A stretch of 64,000 nt of DNA from Mansonella perstans. Lineage: Eukaryota; Nematoda; Chromadorea; Rhabditida; Onchocercidae. The DNA lies in NCBI GenBank assembly GCA_037074765.1, contig JBAMDO010000133.1, positions 90,238 through 154,237 on the forward strand, written 5' to 3'. Both the position numbers and the translations under genes were made by a program. The notes under the pieces were generated by a model. The model saw only the letters and a list, made by a program, of their open reading frames with translations, searched no databases and was not told the origin of the DNA. This document shows, piece after piece, positions 1 through 12,176 of this stretch (positions are counted from its first letter, which is position 1; each line of letters begins with the position of its first letter).

Positions 1-1692
1 CCTGCAGCCTTTGATCAAGACTCTTTTCATGAACCTTCAGACTATCCTTAATTTTCTCTAGTGAACATCTTTCTTGCTCTATGAAAAATAGTTCGTTGTC
101 TTTTCTCCTAAATTACATTGGTTTAAGCCCCCAACTTTTTTTTAAAATCTTTTTGAGGCAATCCCGATTCTCCAAATTACGTCAAATCGCTTGCTTTATA
201 ATACTTCATTAATTTTTTCACACAATGCAATGCTAATGTTCAAGTAAATACCAATAAATGTATTTCTTAGCTATTAGGCTTCAAGAGTGACTGTAAACTT
301 ACGCCTGAAAGTCTGCTCGCGCATTATTCAATAATTCTTCTTGAAATCGCAACTCTTTCTGCGCCATTTTGATTTTTCGCCAAGCTTTTTCATATTCTAG
401 TTTCTTTTTCTGAAAACAAGTGATCTTACAAGCTTATTTAAACTACAAAGCAGAGACAAAAAATTGAACACCTCAAAAGTCACTCGAATATTCTCCTGTA
501 GGAAATCCTCCTTATTCTTGTATTCATTTTCTTTACGCTCCGCCAATTCATCCAGCTAAAAGATCATTATTTCAAGCAGAATTTTTATTTTTTTCCTTCA
601 GGTTAGTTTCTTAAAGAAATTCCGTTTTTCCAAATAGTACCTTCGTTAAATCCTACTCATCATAGTAAATACAATAAACATCCTTCAGTTCATTAAAACA
701 TAAAATGGAAAATAAGTAAAGAATGCATAAAGAGCATACAGAAAATACAGAAATGCAGAATGACCTCTTACACCATATAATTCTTCACTCAATTCATACT
801 TAAATTTGTTTAAAACATGTTCGTTATTAATTTAATGATCTCAAATGACTTGAAATCTTAAAATATACAAACTTCTTTCTGCTTTAATAAAAGATTTTCT
901 TTATATTGACGCCGAAGTTTCATTATCATTTCTTCTATCATTTTTTCCTCATCCTGTTTCCAAGCTTGTAGTTTACCATTATAGATTTGTTCTAAGCGCC
1001 TCCACAAGTATTCTGCTATAATTCGAATTTTGACTAAATTTGGTTCCTGAAATTACTAAATGATAATCAAATAAAACATTTATTTATCAGAAATAAGTTG
1101 AACAATCAGGAATTTTTGCGACAGATTTTGCATCATACTGCTTTAATCTTTGTAATATAAATACTGCTAACGTTAGCTTCGTTCTTTAATTTTCGTACAT
1201 TTGGTGGTTGATTGGTTATACATTTTGAACGATTTTTGCTCCGACTTTGTACTATAGCATTCGCGATTAGCTCTTCCATGTCCTCATCAATACCCGTCTA
1301 TAATCCTTATACTTTATATCTGTAACTCCTATTTTAAACAGATAGGAATGATTATTTAAAATAATAAAAGTAGCAATAGTACTGTGTTTGCAGTGCTTAC
1401 CATTTAATGCATACTAATCAATAAAATACTGATAAAATATGATAGCACATTGAAGAAAACTAAGATATTACATGCGATAACGATTCCAACACATCTGATA
1501 ACAATTTCTGCAATTTAAATTTCCAAATTTCCGGGAGTATGAAATAAAGATTGACCGACCAATGATACGGAATAAATACTTACAGCACGCAGCGCATCGC
1601 GAACAAGATCACCCATTATAAGCTTCGTACATCTTAAGGATCTTGTACTTTTTTGCTGCTGATTTTTAGGCCTCTCTTTACGTGTAAAAATG
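1..1692 (-). CDS. Coiled-coil protein, unrecognised, partial at both ends
   Basis: Six exons can be joined in phase on the minus strand: 1692-1584, 1297-1139, 1046-873, 555-472, 409-303 and 107 to the window edge. The first part is basic and polar (about 90 residues, including a run QQQK and the motif DLVRDALRA). From the exon at 1046 onward the protein is almost continuous charged heptad-like sequence (EEKMIEEMIMKLRRQ, LDELAERKENEY, KKKLEYEKAW), which indicates a long coiled coil. All internal phases close (0,0,0,0,2). The 5' start lies upstream of 1692 and I could not place it. The 3' end runs off the left edge. A structural, cytoskeletal or centrosomal role is only an inference from the coiled coil; I do not recognise the family. 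Confidence 0.6.
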
Positions 1693-2426
1693 CTGAAACC
1701 CGATAAAATTTCAAATTTTTAAGCCATCAATCTAGCTTTCCTCCAAATTTATTTCAACAATGTCTAGTCAATTGTCTAATCGAAATCCATCTTTGAAATT
1801 TATTTGGGCGAAAAATGTATTATATATACTGGACTAGATTCATTCAAATTAAAAATAATTAGAATTGTAATAGAAAATTTTCTTTTCTGTCTCTCAAAAT
1901 ATTCAGTTGATGAAATGTAGGCATAAAATTCACCAAAGGAATGAAAAGATATGTAATTTAAATGTTTATATAAATATAAATGATTATAAATAAAATTATA
2001 TTTATATAATAATAATTATAAATATATAAGTAATTATACCAGTGGAAAAAGCGTATAAGCAAGGAGACAAGTACACGTAAAGAAATAAATAAATAAATGG
2101 ACAGATTCAGTAAGAATTAAACAATTATTTGAGTAAGCAAATGAATATACGGAGATGTTGCATAGTGAGAAACGTTAAATCTTCGCAGGGCGACCTGAAA
2201 TGCTATTCTGGCTGGTGGTGGGATTCGATATATTTGAGGAATAATGTGGTTCATTAACTGATTATGTATAAGGGGGGTTGACGTACGCTTGAAGAATGAC
2301 GTGTTTTGTTAGTTGGTTATGTAAAAAAAGGAGAGGATTCGACGTGCGCCTAAAGAATGACATATTTTGGTTGTTGGTTATACAGGAAACGATAAGTATT
2401 GTTTTGAATATATGACATACTTTCAG
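1693..2426. other. Intergenic, divergent promoter region
   Basis: This stretch is AT-rich and lies between the divergent coiled-coil gene and the proteasome gene. It holds short direct similarities around 2225-2370, where a motif close to 'agaatgac' plus 'gttggttat' recurs about three times at roughly 55-75 bp spacing. I see no convincing exon, although the missing first exon of the minus-strand gene could lie here. Confidence 0.4.
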
Positions 2427-4877
2427 ATGAGTTCGATTGGCACTGGTTATGATCTTGCTGCTGCAACTTTTTCACCTGATGGACGTATTTTTCAAGGTGC
2501 TTTATTTACCACTATCATACTGCTTTTGTTTTTATTTCATTTCCACTATCATGATAATTATGTTAATTGTGATTAAATTGATTATGCTGGCCAAAAAAGC
2601 ATATTTATTACAATCAGGTAGTACTATTAATAATAATCAGTGGTAGTAAGTTTTCGAAGTAAGTCTTTCTTGATAATCGTAGTACTTCACTGTAAATAAT
2701 TCATCTGATTGATAATTATTACCTTATTGTGATAGACTAATTCTGCATGTAATAATTGTAGTGTAAGTCATCGCAGCACCAATCACTGATCACTAATAAT
2801 TCTACTTTTTCGAGAAAGATCGAATTGAATTATTGTATTGACATTTATCTTCAATCTAGATTTAAGGTTTGAATAGTGGAAATGTGTAGACATGTAGACA
2901 TCATACTGAAATCTAGAATATCCGCGCAAAATTCTGATGTTTTCTTGTGTAACTTTTTTCTTAATCGATTTTTCAGTTGAATATGCACAAAAAGCGGTTG
3001 ATAATGGTGGTACAATGATTGCTATACGAGGGAAAGATGGGGTTGTAACGGCAGCTGATAAGCTAATTACCTCCAAATTATATGTCGAAGTATAGATTTA
3101 TTGATTCTTTTTAATTTTCCGAGAGCTTAAATTTTGTAGGTTTTTTTTTTTTTTTTTTTTTAATCCGTCCAACAGCAACTTATTGTCAGTATAGGAATGC
3201 TTTATCTGATAAATTTAAATTTCATTGATATGGTAGTTCTACATATAGTATGCTACCCGTTTAAGTATAAAAATTATCTGTCGATCACTTTTTTTGATCA
3301 GTAACAAATTCTTAATGTTATTTTGGAATGCGAACCCAAGAATGGCAAATGCAGGCGAATATATCGGTTGTGCAATGGCAGGCATCTATCCAGACTGCAG
3401 AGCACTTCTAGATTATGCAGTAAGTGAGGCACTTAATTATCTGAAAGAATATCGAACACCAATTCCAATTAAAAAGCTGGCAAATCAAGTTAGTTCATTT
3501 TTATTTTTAGAATAAAATTCTTGCAACTTATAATGTATCATCTGAACATATATACAATCTTTTTTTATTCATATACGATCTTGCACCAATCTTTTACGAT
3601 ATCTGCATTATTTTTCGTCGAAAGGCTTTTAAGGATATTGATAGTATGCAAGTGCTTGTCCAACAGACATTTAACATGCTTAAGATTTTCTATTCAAACA
3701 TATAGAAACTTCTCGTTCTTTCTGTTTTCTGTTATGAAATTGAAGATTTACTTTGTAAGAAAACTGAAATAGCGGAACAAAAAACAGAAATTATGCTTTT
3801 CTTTATTGTTTTAATAATTTTATGCTTACTTTATTGTCTCAATAACTTAATGCTAAGTATATTCTTAAAACATGCTTTTGTTTTTGTGTAATTCAAATGG
3901 TTTTTCAGTTAGCTGAATATGTTCATGTATATACACTTGGTATTAGCAGACCTTTTGGGGCGTCAATATTTTTAACTGCTTGGGATGAAAAGGTAAGTTT
4001 TTTCGTTTGAAAAATGAAGATATTCTTTCTCATGTTGTTTATGTAGAACTTAAGAATGCTGAATTGTGAGAGAAGATAATCACGAAATGTCATTCTCTAA
4101 AGTGAACTGCTAGCATTTAATTCTAAATTTTATCGATATAAAATAATGGAATGTTGAATTTTTCAGAGTGGCTCGCAGTTATTTTTGTTGGAGCCTTCAG
4201 GCTTATGTTATGAGTATAAGGCATGGGCAATTGGTAAACATCGGCAGGCAGCTAAAACAGAAATCGAGAAGTTGAAATTTGAAGATGTTTCGATACGGCA
4301 GTTAGTTAATGGTATGTGCATTTTTTTTTCTCTGAATTCATTACAGCTGGTTTAAATCTACTTATTTCAATCAAGCTGATGAAAATTGTTGAATTAATCT
4401 TTTCTTTATTTTAGAAGCTGCACGAATAATTTTGATGGTACGAGATGAAGCAAAAGATAAGAATTTACAAGTGGAAATGGGTTGGGTAGGGGAAATTACT
4501 GGAGGAAAACATGAAATTGTTCCGAAAGATGTGAGTTTATCAAGCAAAATCATTTCGGAAAACGTTTTTTTATCATTAACTTCCCATCTAGTTATTATTT
4601 TTAAAGTTTAAAGACTTGTTTGTGAGAGATTAGATTTTTCTAACTTCCAATTTAATTGATCGCGCTGAAATCCTTACCAGTATTTAGTTATTCTGTTGAT
4701 TTTTGTCGTTCTCAATCAATCATAACAGGTGTTGCTTACTGGGACTGAGAAAAAGTATGCATTGTATGTGCAATAGTTTTCTGGTTCATTACGACTAATC
4801 AGGATTTGTTTTAGATAGTGAAAGAAGCGGAAGCTTGGGCTAAAGCGAAATTAGAAGAAGATGATATGGATGATTGA
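2427..4877 (+). CDS. PSMA3: 20S proteasome subunit alpha type-3
   Basis: This is a non-catalytic alpha-ring subunit of the 20S proteasome, which acts in the cytosol and nucleus. I read seven exons: 2427-2496, 2977-3089, about 3327-3488, 3909-3992, 4167-4311, 4415-4530 and 4815-4877. They give about 250 aa, against about 255 in the family. Diagnostic features are the alpha-subunit N-terminus ([19 protein letters not shown] then VEYAQKAV), the segment ending [11 protein letters not shown] that is characteristic of alpha-3, and an acidic tail (EEDDMDD). The ATG directly follows 'tttcag', so the transcript may be trans-spliced. Identity is certain from these motifs. The acceptor of exon 3 is the one weak point: no AG is in phase with the exon 2 donor at 3090, so the boundary at 3327 is set by length and homology only. 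Confidence 0.93.
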
Positions 4878-5122
4878 TGTTTCAATTTTTTTTTGTTCTG
4901 GTTGTTATTCCATAAATTCAATAAATTTTAGCTATATCCCTTGTGAATGAAATCTTATACTTGGTTTTAAACTAACTTAACTTTGATGTTTCTTTGATAC
5001 ATCCAAGAATTAATATATACAAATGTATGGAAATGAATGTGGAGCAAGATCGAAGTGCCAAGAAAAGAACAAGCAGGAAAGTATGACACGAATCATGGAA
5101 TCAGTCTTTGGACATTTCAGCG

Positions 5123-8100
5123 ATGGAAATCCATAACTTCGTTGATGAGAGCGATCGCAGTGTCAGTGTTAGGATTTTCTCAGAAAATGACCAGGAACTT
5201 AGTGAGGCTGCAATTGTCCTACCAGTTTCTACAACTCTGTCACAACTGCAGGTAATTTAATTTTCCAGAAAAAACTTGGAAATCTTTGATTTGCGTTTGT
5301 TTTGCCTCTTTATAATTTTCGAAGAAGAAGTAGGATCTAAATAATATAGTTGAAATTAGGATGCAAACAATATAATTGATTTACATCACATGCATATTTT
5401 GTTGTAGATTTTATGCAATCAATTATTGGGCAGTGCTGATGATCCTATTCCAATAGTATTTCGGACGAGAGATGGCATTTTGATCGAAGACTCTTTGAAG
5501 GGTTCAATACCACAGGAAAAAATTGACGTAGAAAAAGTACGTTGTTAGAAAACTTTCAACTTTCAGAATTTTCATTTTTGTCAATAATGACTTCTTCAAT
5601 TCAGTCAGAATTTTTCTAGGATCATTTCTAGAAGTCTCCTGTCAGCATTATCTTTCTGGAGGGCATAGATAATAGAGGGATTAAATAAATCCATGACGCA
5701 CATCATGCGAATAAAGCAACAAGCATTTCATTTGCTGAAAGTAGTGTTTGACGTAAATTACAGAGTATTGAATTGCTATATTATCCAGAAGCGGTATTCC
5801 GTGTCAGACCAGTGACTCGATGTACCTCCTCACTTCCTGGACACGGTGAACCAGTGATCAGTGTACAATTTAGCCCAGGTGGAAGGTTCTTGTTAAAATT
5901 TTTTTGTCTTTGAGGTATTTAAATGACAGTGTCATTTTCACCATTATTTTGGTTTTCACTTTAAAATTTCCATGCAGGTTTTATGGATTTTTTAGAGAGC
6001 TTGCTAGTGGTTCCGGTGATGCAACCGTACGATTCTGGGATTTGAATACAGAGACACCGTTGCATACTGCCAAAGGGCATACAAATTGGGTTTTGTGTAT
6101 TGCATGGTCACCAGATGGTAAGAAGCTTGCTTCGGCTTGCAAAAATGGACACGTACGTTTTCCAGAAATATACATTGATAAACTTTTAAAACTATGAACT
6201 GTTTACACCTCTTACATGTATTATTCTGTTAAGATCTGTTTATGGGATCCAAAAACTGGAACACAGATTGGCAAAAAAATGACCAGTCACAAGCAGTGGA
6301 TAAATCAACTTGCCTGGGAGCCGTATCACATCAATCCACATTGCAGGTAATTCAGGTTATATTCCCAGAGAATAAGAGTTTGGTTTGAAAAGGTATTGAT
6401 TCCTTATTTACTTTTGACTTTTTCTCTTCAGATATCTTGAGCTTTTTATTACTTTTAAGACATTTGGCAAGTGCTGCAAAGGACGGTGAGATAAGGATTT
6501 GGGATACTGTAAAGTGTGAAATGGTTCGATGTTTGGCAGGACATACAGCATCAGTAACATGTGTGAAGTGGGGTGGACAAGGGCTTATTTACACTGGTTC
6601 CCAGGTATAAAAAAGATAAAGCATATTTAATACAAAATTATTATTGAAGTGTTTTGCAAGATTATAACAAACTGTTTTTGATGGAGGTTTCACTTCACAA
6701 AAAAAAATTTAATTTTTACTGTTATCAATAAAAAATTTCATTCGTTAATATATAGGATTAGTTTCGTTGAAACAGTTCATTTGTAGGATCGCACAATTAA
6801 AGTATGGCGTGCAGAGGATGGTATCCTATGTCGAACTTTAGCTGGTCATGCTCACTGGGTCAATACTTTGGCTCTAAATGTGGAATATGCTTTACGTACA
6901 AGTTTTTACAATGCTTTGGAACAATCTACGACGTTAAATGATGATATGGTTGGTTAAAAGAAATAATAATGTGCATCAGTAAGAAAATAAATTTGAGCAG
7001 AGTATGAATTGGAATGAATAACTGTCTTTATAGCAAAGAGAAGTCATAACGATAATTTTTGCTGATATTATAGTTATAGCTTTTGACATTGGCATAGCTT
7101 TTCCTAATCGATACTAAGACATCAAAGAACTGGGATGTTGAGTAAAAAATCATGGTTCATTGTTTTAGGCAGTGCGTCAAAAAGAAGCTTTAAATCGGTA
7201 TGAGAAAGCTAAGGGCATATGTGGTGAGTTATTGGTTTCTGGATCTGATGATTTCACGTTATTTTTCTGGAAACCAGCAGATGAAAAAAAGCCTCGAATG
7301 CGTATGACCGGTCATCAGCAGTTGGTGAATCAGGTGAAATTCAAAAAAAAAAAAAAAATGCTGCTAAACTTTGAAAACTGTAATTGAGTGAAAAGTGATT
7401 CAGAAAACAAATAAAAAACAGACGAGGTAGTTGAGTCAAATGAAGAGAATTTTTCATTTATCTTATAATTGGCACTTTTTTTTTTAGAAATAGGCAACTT
7501 TTTTCTCTATCAGAATCTTTTGATGTTGAAATGGTATTTCTTAGGTAATGTTTTCTCCAAATGCTCGATATATTGCATCAGCATCATTTGATAAATCAAT
7601 CAAATTATGGTGTGGACGAACGGGCACTTTTCTGGATACATTACGAGGACATGTACAAGCGGTTTATCAAATTGCATGGTCAGCTGACAGTCGATTGCTA
7701 GTATCCGGTTCAGCAGATTCAACGTTGAAAGTAAGTGTCATAAAATAATGACTCACTTCGCCAGTGTAAGTTTAGTGTGTACCGATTACTGAACAAGCCT
7801 TTCAACCGGAACTTGTCACTGCTTTTTATCACTTCTCACCATTATCTACCCAGCGGTAAAATGCATGAACTTCATGTCGAGCATAGAGGTTAAAAAACCA
7901 GTGATGATAGAAACTAAAATTATTTTGTAGGTAACTGATTTCAATAATTTTAATAATTTTTAATGAAAAAAGGGTTTTGTGTATTATTCGCTAGGAGAGC
8001 ATTCTTTTACCTTTAGTTTCAGTTTCCTTTTGCACTGTCTTTGTAAATCAAATTTAATAAATTAAAACGACAAACGTTTACACTAAGTGATTAACAAGCA

Positions 8101-8292
8101 AAGCAGAAACAAAAAAAGTTTGTGTGAATACTGACAACATTAATTTTCCAGGTATGGGATATTCATAAGCGTGGTCTCTGTATGGATCTTCCGGGACATG
8201 GTGATGAAGTTTATGCGGTAGATTGGAGTCCAGATGGTACTCGAGTAGCTAGCGGTGGAAAAGATAAATTGTTAAAATTATGGCGCCAATAA
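5123..8292 (+). CDS. NLE1: Notchless-like WD40 ribosome assembly protein
   Basis: Notchless (yeast Rsa4) binds the AAA ATPase midasin and drives maturation of pre-60S ribosomes in the nucleus. Ten exons join in perfect phase: 5123-5251, 5408-5536, 5764-5885, 5996-6152, 6234-6346, 6460-6604, 6787-6948, 7169-7333, 7545-7730 and 8152-8292. They give 482 aa, against about 485 in the human protein. Residues 1-90 form the ubiquitin-like NLE domain. The rest is a WD40 propeller with repeated units such as LASGSGDATVRFWDL, LASACKNG then ICLWDP, and a final SGGKDKLLKLW. The ATG lies two bases after 'ttcag', typical of a trans-splice site. It starts 246 bp after the proteasome stop on the same strand, so the two genes could be one operon. 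Confidence 0.94.
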
Positions 8293-8450
8293 TGGAACAA
8301 TAAAATGAAAAGATATACTTGAATTTGGTCTTATTTGCTCATCTAAACTTCACATTTGAAAAACAAGAGGCAAAAACTTTGAAGAATGAAACTTTGCTTC
8401 TCCATTAAACAAGTAGAAGCACTTCAACATTTAGTACAATCAGCGAGAAG

Positions 8451-9155
8451 ATGCCCAAGTGCTCAGTTCTAAGACAAGAGGCCTCGTCTGGAAGACGATC
8501 TGGAAGTGTTGCCCAAAAATTTCATTTTTTGGTAGGTATATATGGATTATATGAAACATATACCCCGCAAAAATTTTTAAATTTATTCGTTTTTTATGGA
8601 AACTTCAGTTTGGTTCAGCACAAAAGGTATGTTTTGAGTGATTTTGTAAGTGTGATTTTTTTTGTGTTCATATCATATACGTACAGGTTACGTGAGTCTA
8701 AAAAATAGTATGTGTTAAATTGATCCTCAGGAAATGGTATACCGGTTCGAAAATCTTCCGGTAGATTTGGATAATATGCTTCCAAATCATAAATTAATGA
8801 TACCCGATTGTGGTTCAATTGGTACGTTGCCAATACATTTCCCTGAAATTATTTCGAAATTTAAGTTTAATTTAAATATCTTGTACTGAAAAAGAGCAAT
8901 CAATTTGAAAGTTTTGTCACAGATGGCATTGACATTTTGCAGTTTAATTTCAAACTTTAAATTCTGAATTGAAAGAGGTTCCATTCCATTTTAGAATAAG
9001 AATTAAGATTCAACTATTTTCACCCCTTATTAACATTTTATCAAATATTTATAGCTTACCGAAACGAGTATAGCACTTCCATTCTTGAGTGGGAATGCAG
9101 CTTGTGGAAAAAACAAAAGACGATGTGGCAGCCTTTTAGGCCATCCTTTTATTAG
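8451..9155 (+). CDS. Possible three-exon small protein (hypothetical)
   Basis: Three exons (8451-8531, 8731-8821 and 9055-9155) connect in phase with GTAGGT and GTACGT donors and acceptors ctcag and atag, giving about 90 aa. The first exon is polar and basic, the second contains MVYRFENLPVDLDNML, and the last ends WQPFRPSFY. Nothing resembles a family I know. The alternative frame of the last exon is also open, which lowers confidence. It could instead be chance, or the remnant of a gene downstream of Notchless. Confidence 0.3.
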
Positions 9156-9834
9156 GCTGGAAATGTGCAAACTTACCTTCTTTGGGTCGTTTAATCTCAT
9201 CAAATTGTTACTGTGCATATTTTAGATTTTTCAAATAATTTTAAAATTTTTTAAATCTAAAGTTTTTCAATGAAATAATTTGACTATTTTACGTGAAAGT
9301 ATTGTTATCGTTAGAAAATGCAAAAACTGTTCGATCCTTAATAAGATATGTTTGATTGTTCCTTGAGACAGATGCATTAATATAAGCTGGTCCAGCAGGA
9401 AATATCTAAAAATCATTCAGATCAAATCCGGACAAGACAGATCATTTCATATGCAATGAAAATACAGTAGTAAGGATTGATCGAATAAATTTACAGTATT
9501 CATTCAATTACTATACAACTCGATTACCATATAATCAATTACCATAAAACAGTTCGCACCTTATTAATATCAGTAATCATTTCAAGGATTCGGTTTTTGA
9601 AAATCCACGCTTTACCATCCGAAAATATGTATAATTTCCCGGATACTGTAAATAAACTAAAATAATATGCAGAGAAGGAGAGGGAAATGATTCGATTCGT
9701 TTGTAATAAGCTTTATCCATTACTTCTTAGCAAAGATGAGAAAATTGTTCAAAAAATTTGTATGATCAGATTTGACAATGATCAACGAGGATAGATTATC
9801 TGCCTGGTAACAATTAATCATTTAGATTGAAGTG
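9156..9834. other. Intergenic, no gene seen
   Basis: AT-rich sequence with short local similarities ('attaccat' and 'aattac' around 9505-9550). I find no open frame with splice support. Confidence 0.4.
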
Positions 9835-10310
9835 ATACGGTATTGATGATATCTTTTATACGATGTATTTTACATTTCTACAGTATTAGTGGTATCATTT
9901 ATGCGATACGTTTTACATTTCTACAGGTTGGTGATATCAAATTGTCTTTTACACTTCAATGTCTGTTTGAAATGATATGATTTTGGTGATATCTTTTATA
10001 CGATATGTTTTATATTTCTACGGTATGGTGATATCAAATTGTTTTTACATTTCAATGCCTTTTTGAAATGATACGGTATCGGTGATATCTTTTACACGAC
10101 ATGTTTTACGTTTCCACAGTACTAGTGATATTTTTTATACGATATGTTTTACATTTTTAGGTATTGATGATATCTTTTATACGATGTTTTACATTTCTGC
10201 AGTATACATTAAATTGTCTTTTGCATTTCAGTGTCTTTCTGAAATGGTACGGTATTGGTGATATCATTTATACGATATGTTTTACCTTCCAATGTCTTTT
10301 ATTGGACATT
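9835..10310. repeat. Degenerate tandem repeat, GATATC...ATACGATATG family
   Basis: The phrase 'gatatcttttatacgatat' followed by 'gttttacatttctac' recurs, with variation, about eight times. Longer units interleave the phrase 'aaattgtcttttacacttc' with 'tttctgaaatgatacggt', giving a higher-order period of about 100-130 bp. It is a local minisatellite-like block between two genes. No protein is encoded in it. Confidence 0.8.
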
Positions 10311-10579
10311 TTTTTCTTCTAATCGTTATTATAATTAAGAAGTTTTAAAGGAACAACGAAATGATTTCATGATTATGTAAATTTGCACATTTCTCTAACC
10401 TTTGCTGAGATAAAGTTCGAGAATGAAATTTTAGAAATTTCAAAATTTAAATGCTATGAGTCATAACTCTGCTACAGCATTTGAAACTTTCTCAACCTTC
10501 TCTCACTACTTTTTCAACTCTCGCCAATTTAACTTTGATGAGAGTTGAGATTTTTTATTTTGAAAGAAGTTCTTGAAAT

Positions 10580-10903
10580 TTAAAAATTTTCAATCCCCAA
10601 GATTTCTTTCCTGTCATCACGCACTTCAATAATTTTACATAATTTTGCGCACAATTTACAGGAAGAATTAAGGTACACATTTAAAATTTCCAGTTTACAT
10701 TGCTTACCTTCAGTTGCTGAGTCAATTTTTCTTGGGCAATTATAATTTTGAAATGCGACAGTAGCTTTGGTGACATTTTTGTCAACATTTCCGCAGCCTT
10801 TCACACTACATTGTTGTTCCGGTTCTTGGAGCGTTTGAAACGGTAGGCATATTTCTGCTACGTAATATATGATGATGATTAATTGTAATAATTGAATGGA
10901 CAT
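10580..10903 (-). CDS. Small secreted cysteine-containing protein, unrecognised
   Basis: A single open exon encodes 107 aa. Residues 1-23 are a strong hydrophobic signal-peptide-like segment (QLLQLIIIIYYVAEICL). The mature part has seven cysteines at about 32, 37, 56, 69, 82, 85 and 89, and two N-glycosylation sequons (NVT at 43, NSS at 79). On the coding strand the ATG is immediately preceded by 'tttttttag', a good trans-splice acceptor, which fixes the start. I do not recognise the fold; the spacing does not fit ShK, Kunitz or TIL domains. It is most likely an extracellular nematode-specific protein. An odd number of cysteines suggests either that Cys19 lies after the cleavage site or that one cysteine is free. 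Confidence 0.55.
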   Translation of the reverse strand: MSIQLLQLIIIIYYVAEICLPFQTLQEPEQQCSVKGCGNVDKNVTKATVAFQNYNCPRKIDSATEGKQCKLEILNVYLNSSCKLCAKLCKIIEVRDDRKEILGIENF

Positions 10904-11533
10904 CTAAAAAAAAAATTTTTTCATTAATAAATTAAATTTTTAAAAATAAAATAAATCAATTAATTTTAAAAATTCTTAATAATTTAATAGAAAATTTGAT
11001 AGTACTAAGAGAGATCAAATTACTTTCCATCTGTTACTTAAATTCAATATAATCCATCGCATAATTAGTTCAAATTATTAATTTGACTTAGAAATGTTTT
11101 AGATTACTGTAAAATGTCTGTGTACTTTTTTCCCTGGATCATAATTTATTTATTATTTATTATTTTATTAATTTATTTATTAGTAGTTATTCAAAAATTT
11201 TATGCTTAATAAGTAAGATGAAAGATTTTTTAATTCTTTTCTTTCAAATTGAATAATTTCAAAAATGATTATTCTCAAATTCCAATACTGCTGATTGTGA
11301 TTTTTTTGCCGTAATTGATGAAATAATTAAGTGATTTTTTAATTAAGTGATCAATGAAATAATGTACCATGGAAGTACTAAAATTTCCAAAAATTATCTT
11401 TTACAAATAACTTTTAAAAAAATAGGTGGGTCAGTATGATACTTCTAAATGCAAGTATTCTTGTGAAAGAAATTTAGTGTTGAAAAAGTTTTAATTATTC
11501 AAATTTCCAGGAATTATAAAACTCATTTGCTAT
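10904..11533. other. Intergenic, very AT-rich
   Basis: Upstream region of the small secreted-protein gene. Runs of A/T and TTTATTA-type words dominate (11140-11200). I see no gene. Confidence 0.4.
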
Positions 11534-11818
11534 CTTAATTGAATAACTAAAAGTAACATGAACTTAATTGAATAACTAAAAGTAACATGAACTTAATTGA
11601 ATAAATAAAAGTAACATGAACTTAATTGAATAGCTAAAAGTAATATGAACTTAACTGAATAGCTAAAAGTAACATGAATTTAGTTGAGTAGCTAAAAGTA
11701 ACATGAACTTAACTGAATAGCTACATGAACTTAATGAAATAGCTAAAAGTAATATGAACTTAATTGGATAGCTAAAAGTAACATGAACTTAATTGGACAG
11801 CTAAAAGTAACATGAACA
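11534..11818. repeat. 29-bp tandem repeat, about ten copies
   Basis: The unit reads cttaattgaataactaaa then agtaacatgaa, 29 bp. It is repeated about ten times with a few substitutions and one shortened copy near 11710-11735. It is a minisatellite in intergenic DNA. Confidence 0.93.
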
Positions 11819-12030
11819 GCCAATTTGGAATTTAAAAGTTAATTTTAGAAAAAAAGAGAACAAAGGAAGTTATTGCATACTGTGGAAAATGAACAGAGCA
11901 AGGAAGACTGCAGCTGTAAAACGGGAATTGTTAGTTAATTTTGAAAGGGCCACATCAAAAACTCGTTCTCTTCAATAGCGTTCCATGTCCTTCTTTTTTT
12001 CTCATCTTTTTGAATATTTGAAACAGTTCT

Positions 12031-12176
12031 ATTGTTTGTTGTTGTTGTTGTTGTTTGTTGTTGTTATTGTTTGTTGTTGTAGTTGTTGTTGCTGTTTGTT
12101 GTTGTTGCTTGTTGTTGTTTGTTGTTTGCTATCGTCGTTGCTATTGTTGTAGTAATTGTTGTTGTTGTTATTGTTG
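12031..12176. repeat. Interrupted (TTG)n microsatellite
   Basis: Runs of GTT/TTG triplets are interrupted by TTTG, TTA and GCT variants. On the minus strand the triplets would read as CAA (glutamine), but no surrounding open frame or splice signals support a coding role. Confidence 0.9.

Noticed and set aside
12031..12176. Possible polyglutamine exon (CAA repeats on the minus strand)
   Set aside because: Interrupted by non-triplet changes and not embedded in an open frame with splice sites; treated as a microsatellite.
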